In this document: piece after piece, positions 55,672 to 64,000 of the stretch
Numbering within the stretch: the first letter of the stretch is position 1
Layout of the letters: each line of letters opens with the position of its first letter
Assembly: GCA_034359265.1 (NCBI GenBank)
Contig: CP136892.1
Span: 87,288,001 to 87,352,000, forward strand
Direction: 5' to 3'
Length of the DNA: 64,000 nt
DNA from: Canna indica
Taxonomy: Eukaryota > Streptophyta > Magnoliopsida > Zingiberales > Cannaceae
Position numbers and translations under genes: made by a program
The notes under the pieces: model-generated
Database searches by the model: none
What the model was told of the DNA's origin: nothing
Seen by the model: the letters and a program-made list of their open reading frames with translations, nothing else

Positions 55672-58273
55672 ATGGTCCGGCCGTACGGTGTTAAAGGGCG
55701 CAAGCTCAAGAAGCGAAGGTTGGAAGAGCCAGTGCTGGAGCAGGAGATGGAGGCGGCCTCTGACGAGGGAGAAAGAGTAGAGATCGAAGAGGGCACGGGA
55801 GGAGAGGTAGCGGAGACTGAGGATGAAAGGAGGGCAGAGGAGGCTGTCGACCTAATGCCGGGGCTCCCGATCAAGGCTCCGGCGGATAAAGCGAAGCGGC
55901 CGGGAGTGATATTCGTACTCGAGAGGGCGTGCTTGGAGGTTGGAAAAGTCGGGAAGGTAAGACAAAGTCGGGAGTTACTTTTCCTGTTTCCTTTCGATCA
56001 AGTAGGCAACGCATGCCTCTTTTTTCCATCTTGTGAATTACTTTGATTCTGGAACTTAGAAATTTTTTTTTCACTTTATTCAGAATTTCCAAATCCTAAA
56101 CTCAGATGACCATGCAAATTATCTAAAGAGGCAGAACAAAAACCCTGCGGATTATAGGCCTGACATTATTCACCAGGTTAGTTGATTGATTTTCTCTCTT
56201 TGTACAGTATGATTGGATTTCATTAGATGCACCAAAAATACCTTATGAAGTGGGTGGTCCTGAGGATTTCATAGATCAATAAATTTTGTGGAACTGAATG
56301 CCCACCTATTTGAGAGCTCGTGTTCTGATTGCTATAGTAAAAGCTTTGCTCTGAGATAGCAAAGAAGCTGTTCTGAGGGAATTCTGCTAACTCAGAGATT
56401 TACATGTCATTTGACAATGGCAACAGGCACTTCTTGCTATATTCGATAGCCCCCTAGCTAAGGCTGGTAGGCTGCAGGCTGTCTATGTAAAAACAGAAAA
56501 AGGAGTGCTTTTTGAAATAAAACCAAATGTCCGTATCCCACGGACTTTCAAGCGATTCTGCGGCCTTATGTGTGAGTATAGTAGATGTTTCATTATTTCC
56601 TGTCAGTTTATATATATATGTATATATATACACACATGTATTTCTTCAATTTAATGTGTGAGTGCTCATATCATGTAATTGCTGCAGCACAATTGTTGCA
56701 GAAGTTGAGTATAACAGCTGTTGGCAAACGAGAGAAGCTTCTTAATGTAATAAAGAACCCTGTGACTCGCCATTTGCCTGTTGATGCCAAGAGAATAGGT
56801 GATAATTGATGCTTTTCATATTTCTTTGAAAGAAAAATGTGATGATGGCTTTCTTGATATGTGATGCTTTTCTTCATTGTAGGTCTCTCATATAGTTCAA
56901 ACAAGTTGGTCAACTTGAGTAATTATGTTGCTGCCGCCAGTGATGATGCAACTCATGTTTTTATGGTAAACTTATAAGTCAAAACAATGTATCTTCTATT
57001 GGATGGACTGTTTTAACATCAAACAAGTGATAGAGGAGGTTTAATTTTTCAGGTTGGTGCAATGGCTCATGGAGTAATCAGCAAGGAATACATTGATGAT
57101 TTTGTGTCAAGTAAGTTACCTATTATCCTGCAAGATTGTATGCTATATTTGTGATCACTTAGACAAAAGTTTCTTTGCAACCAATAAAAATAATGTGCAT
57201 CCGCAATGTAGAACGTATCACATAAGATAATAGCCCACTATTTCAGGTAAATGTCTTGTATCTGATGCGAAAGTCATTTATTCATGAATTATTGCAGATA
57301 AAGTATTAGCTCTAGTCACATATTAGACATATCAAGGTTTCTGCAAATTGGAGTTAATTCAGTTTCTTATGTACTATCTCACTAATGGTGCTAATTTAGT
57401 TATTTATAATGTGTCTATAATCTGCAAAAGCAGTTCCAATGATAAAAGGAATGATACATTATACATGATAACAAGAGATTGTACTATTTTTAATCCTTTC
57501 TTCAAAAGTGATTCTCATGAGGATATGTTATGCTGGCATATATATGACTTCCTATAAATTATATTTTGGTGTCAATATGCACTATATATAATGTATATAT
57601 TGAATATGCAGCAATAGATTTTACCTGCATAAACTTGAAATTGTGGTTTATTTTCTTCTTTATTGTCATTATTTCAAACAACTTTTTTTTAAAATAATCT
57701 TGTAACATACTAATGGTACATTTGCTTGAATTAAGTATAGGACAGGACATGAAGAATTAGATAAAACTTTTTTTATCCGGCGGATATTGGATATAACACC
57801 AGTTTTATATTATTTTAATCCTAATTTTTTGTAATCCAAGCACCAAACAAATAAAGAATTGAAATTCATCCCTACTCTTATCCTCTATTCCATGAAGCAA
57901 ATATGCTCTAATTGTTTATGGAGTCTGATTAGCTAAAGAGTCAACTTCATGTTACATAGTTCGGGTGTAGTTATATGTTTTTTCATGTAACATCCTGAAT
58001 GTTCACTTACGCACCCAATGATACCTAATGTACACAGCATGATCACTTTGATTTAAGGAAACATTATAGAATAAAAAATGTCTTTGTTACAGTAACTTTT
58101 GATGCACTAGGGTACTAATGTTATAAAATTTGATATTGGTTGACAACCAAGCATATATCCTAGCTGAAAATATTGTTTCTCCGTGCTTTGCAGTATCAGA
58201 ATACCCTCTGAGCGCCGCATGCTGCTTGAACAGGATCTGCAGTGCATTTGAGCAGAAATGGAAGATCACATAA
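55672..58273 (+). CDS. EMG1: EMG1/NEP1 rRNA small-subunit pseudouridine N1-methyltransferase, 7 exons
   Basis: Exons by GT-AG sites and family match: 55672-55956, 56084-56176, 56427-56571, 56688-56798, 56883-56965, 57053-57110, 58194-58273; 855 nt, 284 aa, phases consistent throughout. This SPOUT-family enzyme methylates a specific pseudouridine of 18S rRNA and is part of the nucleolar small-subunit processome (family knowledge). Visible motifs: basic start [16 protein letters not shown]; an acidic linker; [80 protein letters not shown]; the cofactor-loop segment FMVGAMAHG; and EYPLSAACC. The length is normal for plants. The ATG at 55672 (AAGATGG context) is preferred over an in-frame one at 55627 because family members begin MVRPYG. 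No break seen. Confidence 0.95.
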
Positions 58274-59504
58274 ACCTATTCGATTGCATGTTCTTTTGCT
58301 CTATTGGGTTGCGTGTGATTTGAGCTGCCTTACATATTTTCTTTGCTGAGAGCTTAGTCTTACTAGCAGTCATGCAACCAGCTACTCTTCATTTAACTTG
58401 TCAACAAACAGGATTATCGGGAAACCAGACACGGATGGTGAAGTTTCGATATGCTTTCAATGATCAGAGTCTCGCCATGTCTGATATAATTAATATTGGT
58501 TTATATTTAGAGATTTTGTACTCACACCAGTTACTGTATTCTATGCTATCTAATTTAATCTACCAAGATTAAATTAGAGGATGATAAATGACTAGATATT
58601 ACTTGTCTGTTTTTCTTTTCACTAAACCTATAATTAGCACTTGCTATTGACAAGATGAGATTTAATACTATTGTTATTGATGTACCAAGCAAAATAATAA
58701 TAATTTATCAACTGATTAAAATTAAACGACAAACTTGACAAAGACATGAATTAATTCTAATTGTGGGTCATTTAATTAATATTTAATATCTATCTCCATT
58801 TTTATTCATCATATTTGTTTAATTAATTTAATCATTTAATTAATAGCAATGAAATGGAATGATTTAATTAAGCTGAATCAAATTTGAACTGTGTTTAATT
58901 TGATAAGGATCAAGCTTAATTTGGGCCTAATTAAGAGTCTCATTACGGTTGGGCGCATAAGTTGCGGACCAATTGATGGTCAGTCAATCGAATGTCTTCA
59001 AAACTGTTTGGATTCGGTTTGGATTTTGAGTTTAATTTTCAACTTTATCATCAAGCATCTAAGGATTACAACATGATTCAAAACCTTAAGTCTATTTTTC
59101 CAAGTTTCATATTTTTTCGAGCTAACAATACGAGTGAAACATATTCTTTTTTATATAATTTAACTAAATAAAAAAAATCTAAAGTGAAAATAAGAGATGG
59201 AAATAATGCTTGGATATATAGAATGAACTTGATTGTAAAAAATAAAAAATAAACAAAGTAATAAACATAGATAAAAATGAAATAAACAAGGAACATGAAC
59301 ACAAAAGGAATGAAATTTGTAATATTACATAAATTATGGGTATCCATATATACAATAATCAAAAGTGTACATTATTATTAAGAAAAAACTTAAAATTAAT
59401 TTCTCTCTCATCTCATCATACATAATATATGTTATTGACTAGATTTTGATATATTTTATCAATATAATTATCATAAATGTTGAGAAGTAACATATTTTCT
59501 ATCA
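58274..59504. other. EMG1 3' flank and spacer
   Basis: The first 200-300 bp are likely EMG1 3' UTR. The rest is AT-rich with short frames lacking domains. No gene seen. Confidence 0.45.
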
Positions 59505-62395
59505 AGAAGGGATGGTATAATCCATATCCTTGCAACATATTTAGATCTTAGTTATAATTCTTATTTGGAAGAAGGAGAGATTCCAAGATCAATAATAAAT
59601 TTATCCAATTTGGAAACTCTTGTTTTGACCCATACAAACATGAAAGGTGAATTGCCACGTTGGTTGAAGCAGTTGACAAGACTATCATATCTTGACCTCA
59701 ATGAAAATTTACTTTTCGGTAATTTGGCATCTTGGCTTTTTCATATGACAAACAATTCTGATCATAATAGCTCATCAAAGTTTTCCAACTTAAATTATTT
59801 GGATTTGTCTCATAATAACCTACATGGAAATTTGTCGGAGCTTCAACAATAATAGTCTGCACTTATGTTCAACTTAAATTATTTAGATCTTATGTTCTTG
59901 CACTTAAATGATAATAGTCGGACATATTCCGTTGTCGTTACAAAATTGCATAGAGTTAACTTTTCTTGATCTTAGCAACAATAAATTCTTGGGTAACATA
60001 CCCTCATGGTTCGGTGTAGACACTCCAAACTTGGAAGTACTCTTACTCCGGTCCAATATATTTTCCGGGAGCATTCCTCCACAAATTGGACAATCGGGTG
60101 AACTTCAAATTGTTGGTCTTGCAGATAACCAACTATCGGGGCCTATACCACACTCTTTTAGCAATCTTAGTGCAATTGCCAGCATGTTATACTCAATGGA
60201 TTTAACAAGTTCATCTAGTTTTGCTCTTGTATTTAACTACGAAAATTCTTTTGGTGACGACCAAACCATAAGTATCAACACAAAGGGGCATACATATAGC
60301 TATTCATCTATTGTCCAATATGTGAAGAGCATTGATCTTTCCAAAAATAATTTGTCTGAAAATATACCTCATGAAATAGGTGCTCTTTCAGACCTCGAAA
60401 ATCTCAATTTGTTCGGAAACAATTTGCAAGGAGAGATTCCTAGTTCTATTAGCAACATCAAATCATTGTAGTCTCTAGATTTGTCATTCAATAAGCTGTC
60501 GAGCTTTATTCCCGAAAGATTATCACATGTTGATCTCGATAACAATTTACTTTCCGGTGACTTGGCCACTTGGCTTTTGCATATGCCTACTACTAATTAT
60601 CATAATAACTCATCAAAGTATTCAAACTTAAATTATTTGAATTTGTCTAATAATAAACTACATGGTAATTTGTCGGAGCTCCACTTTGCCAAGCTAACCA
60701 AATTAAAGACCTTGCTCTTGTCTACCAAATCCCAGTTGACCATGAATTCAATAGATGATAACTGGATCCCTCCATTCCAACTCCAGTATATTGGACTTGC
60801 TTCTTGTGTGTTGGGTCCTAAATTTCCTAGATGGCTTCGCTCCCAGAAATTCATCATGGAATTATATTTATCTAATTCAAGCATAGACGATGTTTTGCCC
60901 GATTGGTTCGGGACTATTTTTTCTTCCAACACCACTAGTATAAATCTCTCAAATAATAGGATACGTGGGAGTATGTCAATTTCCTTGACAAATTTGGCAA
61001 ATTTGTTCTATTTTAACTTGAGCTGTAATCTATTCTATGGATCAATTCCTCCTTTGCCACCTAAGCTTGTTCAGCTAGATCTTTCCAATAATTCTCTATC
61101 AGGACAACTGCCACCAACCTTTCCATCAAACATATTCGTCTTAACTTTGTCATCTAATTGTATTAATGGGAGCATGCCAGTGGAGTTATGCAATTTGAAG
61201 GAACTCTGCGTTCTAAATCTAGAGAACAACCAACTATCAGGAGAAATCCCTCAGTGTTTGGGGGAAGCCACTGAATATCTTCAATATGTTAACTTGGGTA
61301 ATAATAACCTCTCGGGAGAGATTCCTAGTGCCATCGGAAACTTTGTCATGCTTAGAATGTTGCAACTGAACAATAATAGCCTTCATGGTTCTATTCCTTT
61401 GTCAATGCAAAATTGCAGCAATTTACTTTTTCTTGATATTGGAGATAACAAAATATCAGGCAACATACCATCATGGATTGGACATAGCTTTCCACATCTA
61501 CAAGTACTCAGGTTGAGTTCAAATTTGCTTTATGGAAATATTCCTGCTGAGCTTGGACAGTTGAGCCATCTTCAAATCATCGACTTTGCCAACAACAAAC
61601 TATCAAGCCTTATTCCACCCTCCTTTGGCAACTTCAGCGCAATAATCGACACGTCAAAGACAATGCCTTACACACGATTCGATTTTGGTTATGGTGGTGC
61701 TGCTGTATCATATGGTTTCTCAGAATTTGGAATTATAAGTATAAACACAAAGGGACGAACAGATAGCTATTCAACTAATCTCCAATATGTGAAGAGCATT
61801 GACCTTTCCAACAATAATTTATTTGGAAACGTACCTTATGAAATAGGAGCTCTTTTAGGCCTCCAAAATCTGAATCTATCAAGGAATGATTTACCAGGAG
61901 AAATTCTCGATTCTGTTGGCAACATGAAATCACTGGAGTCTCTTGATCTATCATTCAATATCATTCAATAGGCTGTCTGGAGCTATTCCCCAAAGCTTGT
62001 CACAACTCAATTATTTGGAGCACTTGAATATGTCATATAATAATTTCTCCGGAAGAATACCATCAGGGAGTCAAATTCAAACGCTAGATTATCCTTTCAT
62101 TTATGTTGGAAATGCCTACCTTTGCGGACCTCCACTTAATACAAGTTGCTCGATTGTTGACAATAATGTTGTAGAGGAAGCTACTTCAGAGAAATTATGG
62201 CACTATGTTAGCATTGCAATGGGCTTCGTGGTGGGACTTTGGAGTGTATTTGTCATACTGCTATTCAAGAAAGATTGTAGGATCTTCTATTTCCAGTTAA
62301 TTGACAAGACGTATGATGAGATTTATGTGCAAATTGTAGTTACCTATGCTCGATATATGAGAAAATTAAATGGGAGGCAGAACCAAGAAATCTAA
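59505..62395 (+). pseudogene. psiRLP6: chimeric RLP made of two truncated copies
   Basis: Part one (59505-60510) starts in mid-LRR (YLDLSYNSYLEEGEIPRSI), jumps by deletion near 59850-59910 to late LRRs (IPLSLQNCIELTFLDLSNN), then the island domain and LSFNKLSSFIPE, with a TAG at 60469-60471. At about 60515 it fuses in frame to part two, which restarts at the middle LRRs (RLSHVDLDNNLLSGDLATW) and runs through LRRs, island and C-terminus. A 10-bp tandem duplication (TATCATTCAA twice, about 61951-61970) shifts the frame. The rest (61975-62395) is a normal C-cap, membrane helix and tail. The first part is a divergent subtype (NIFSGSIPPQIGQSGELQI); the second is close to RLP-B. No signal peptide or N-cap is present. 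Confidence 0.9.
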
Positions 62396-63087
62396 AGTGC
62401 ATGGCGAAGAGGATTGTAGGTATCAATTAATTATTTACACTTATTTTTTTTCAATATCTCATTTTCAGCTTTCTATATTCGTTGCTTTCATTATTTTTTA
62501 CGGAGTACATGAGAGCCTTTAGAAGGTGTGATGCTCAAAACTTTGGATGAGGTAGATTACACATGGTACAAGAATATATAGAAAATAGTAAATTCTATTT
62601 TGCTTACTTTCATCTTCGAATTCTGCTCATTTAATAGTAAATAACAATGATTTCATTTATTACCGAAGAAGTTGGAAATGTGTAAGTACTTCTACATGTC
62701 AATTAGCAATTATACAGTGAGTCAATTTAGCAAATAAATCAATAGTGAATTCTTTTTTGTTGAGGCGTGCATAATTGGTATTGTTTTACGGGTTTGCTAT
62801 ATAATACTAAAAATTAGCCTAATAATTCTACTAATCACTCACAATGGTATGAGTGGTAATTCAATAATATTAGACATTTTATTATATGTGAGTATTAGGA
62901 AGATATATTATTAGACACATGAGTTAGGAGAATTTAACATTTCTTTTGTTTTACTATTATCACTACAAACATATATCTTCATGCACAACGTGGTATCTGC
63001 ATGCACAACGATACAAGGATCTGAATGGTCCTTTTAATTTTAATTATTTCATTATCAAATTAAATAATTAAAAGCCAAAGTAATTAT
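62396..63087 (+). other. psiRLP6 3' flank
   Basis: Contains the altered donor GGATTGTAG|GTATCA at 62420 and intron-like sequence matching the other copies up to about 62965. The acceptor and 3' exon are missing, replaced by sequence leading to the RLP-C promoter block. Confidence 0.55.
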
Positions 63088-63389
63088 TAATTAATCTTAT
63101 ATATATATAAAAGCAACACGAAGGACATGTGACTCATGCAATATATTCACAAGCTAAAGGAGTCTTTATTAGTCAACGAAACATATATATATAATTAATT
63201 GACGGAACAAATCAATTACTCCTCAATAAAAATTAATGTCACATATGTAATATTATGTTATAATTAATTAAGGGCGTAGGTTTTGTGTGCTTATAAATTA
63301 ATTAAGAGAGAATTAGGTGATGAACCTCCCCACTCAATTTAATTCTTATAAATAGCTCCCCGCTCTGATTAATAATAGAGTGAAAATTA
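63088..63389 (+). promoter_or_regulatory. RLP-C promoter block
   Basis: Near-identical to 39490-39791. Contains TATAAATA at 63347-63354, 36 bp before the ATG, and AGTCAA (W-box TTGACT on the other strand) at 63172-63177. Confidence 0.55.
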
Positions 63390-64000
63390 ATGATGAGAAC
63401 GGGCAAAACTAGACACCCTTCCGTCATAATGTTGCTCTGTTTGATGCTTGAGCTTTTCCTACTTATTATGCCATCATCATGCAAGGGTTGCTTCAAAGCA
63501 GAGAGAGCTGCTCTCTTGGACTTCAAAGCTGGCATCACCTACGATCCTTCCCATCGCTTGTCCTCATGGAAAGCAGATGAAGACTGCTGCAGATGGAGCG
63601 GCGTGGTGTGCGACAACCATACTGGCCACGTCGTGGAGCTCAACCTCCAACCGTATATGAAGGTCGGCTTCTTGAATCAGTCATTGCTCTCTCTAACTCA
63701 TTTGGATCGACTCAACCTCAGCTACAATGACTTTGGCGGCATTCAAATTCCAGAGTTCATGGGTTTTTTCCCCAAATTGAGGTACCTTGATTTGTCTACT
63801 TCCAACTTCAGAGGCAATATTCCTCCTCACCTTGGAAATTTGTCCACCCTTCTCTACCTTGATTTATCACAAAATTGGGGAATTAAAGTTGATCGCTTGG
63901 ATTGGCTGTCGGGTCTCTCCTCCTTGATATATCTCAACATGGATGCGGTGGACCTGAGTGAGGCCGACCATGAATGGCTACCAATGGTCAACATGCTGCC
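63390..64000 (+). CDS. RLP-C: 5' part of an open LRR receptor-like protein gene
   Basis: The ATG at 63390 opens a frame with no stop to the window edge (203 codons). It codes for MMRTGKTRHPSVIMLL..., a signal peptide cut near SSCKG, an N-cap (CFKAERAALLDFKAG, DCCRWSGVVCDN) and the first LRRs (SLTHLDRLNLSYNDFGG, FPKLRYLDLS, LSTLLYLDLSQNWGIKVDRL). It differs from RLP-A and RLP-B at the N-cap (GITYDPSH for GVVDDP.Y). Whether the gene is intact beyond the edge cannot be told. Confidence 0.9.
   Translation, partial: MMRTGKTRHPSVIMLLCLMLELFLLIMPSSCKGCFKAERAALLDFKAGITYDPSHRLSSWKADEDCCRWSGVVCDNHTGHVVELNLQPYMKVGFLNQSLLSLTHLDRLNLSYNDFGGIQIPEFMGFFPKLRYLDLSTSNFRGNIPPHLGNLSTLLYLDLSQNWGIKVDRLDWLSGLSSLIYLNMDAVDLSEADHEWLPMVNML

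Noticed and set aside
57348..57557. Short frame in the EMG1 region
   Set aside because: It falls inside intron 6 of EMG1 and has no domain.

Overview
This window is nuclear DNA of a flowering plant. The intergenic DNA is very AT-rich, intron-containing host genes are present, and the transposon classes are the usual plant ones (Tekay/Del-type Ty3 elements, LINEs, hAT, CACTA and Harbinger MITEs). Species cannot be fixed from the sequence; a non-grass monocot is my guess, at low confidence. The dominant content is a tandem cluster of leucine-rich-repeat receptor-like protein (RLP) genes of the EIX2/Cf type: signal peptide, LRR N-cap, many extracellular LRRs, an island domain, one transmembrane helix and a short tail without kinase.

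Layout. 1-4936: a minus-strand Tekay-like retrotransposon that has split an RLP gene; the 3' half of that gene follows at 4937-6880 (psiRLP1). 8349-9190: a gutted RLP (psiRLP2) carrying a hAT MITE. 9624-17469: segmental duplication A, containing an unidentified basic/Ser-rich ORF and the intact RLP-A (12893-15568, 891 codons). 18732-21534: psiRLP3, nearly intact, with one nonsense codon and one 4-nt insertion. 23291-27263: a 5'-truncated Tekay-like element whose LTR abuts a broken host exon (27264-27788). 28112-30225: two MITEs. 30870-32650: psiRLP4, split by a LINE. 34888-35540: a hAT-like MITE. 35628-44560: segmental duplication B, with a second copy of the unidentified ORF, a minisatellite and the intact RLP-B (39792-42644, 950 codons). 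44561-46910: a LINE fragment joined to psiRLP5. 47333-47804: a purine-rich foldback. 48845-51506: a duplicated segment carrying two LINE pieces. 52140-53290: orphan copies of the RLP upstream module. 54127-55269: CACTA and hAT MITEs. 55672-58273: a complete seven-exon EMG1/NEP1 rRNA methyltransferase gene, the only recognisable housekeeping gene. 59505-62395: chimeric psiRLP6. 63390-64000: the start of a third open RLP gene (RLP-C), running off the right edge.

How it works together. The RLPs are expected (family knowledge) to sit in the plasma membrane, bind extracellular ligands and signal through kinase partners of the SOBIR1/BAK1 type. What the sequence shows is birth-and-death evolution: two intact copies and one open partial copy, at least six broken ones, shared upstream modules, a shared intron just after the stop codon, LRR-number changes and promoter exchange. 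The intact genes share a very similar membrane segment and tail and differ mainly in LRR number.
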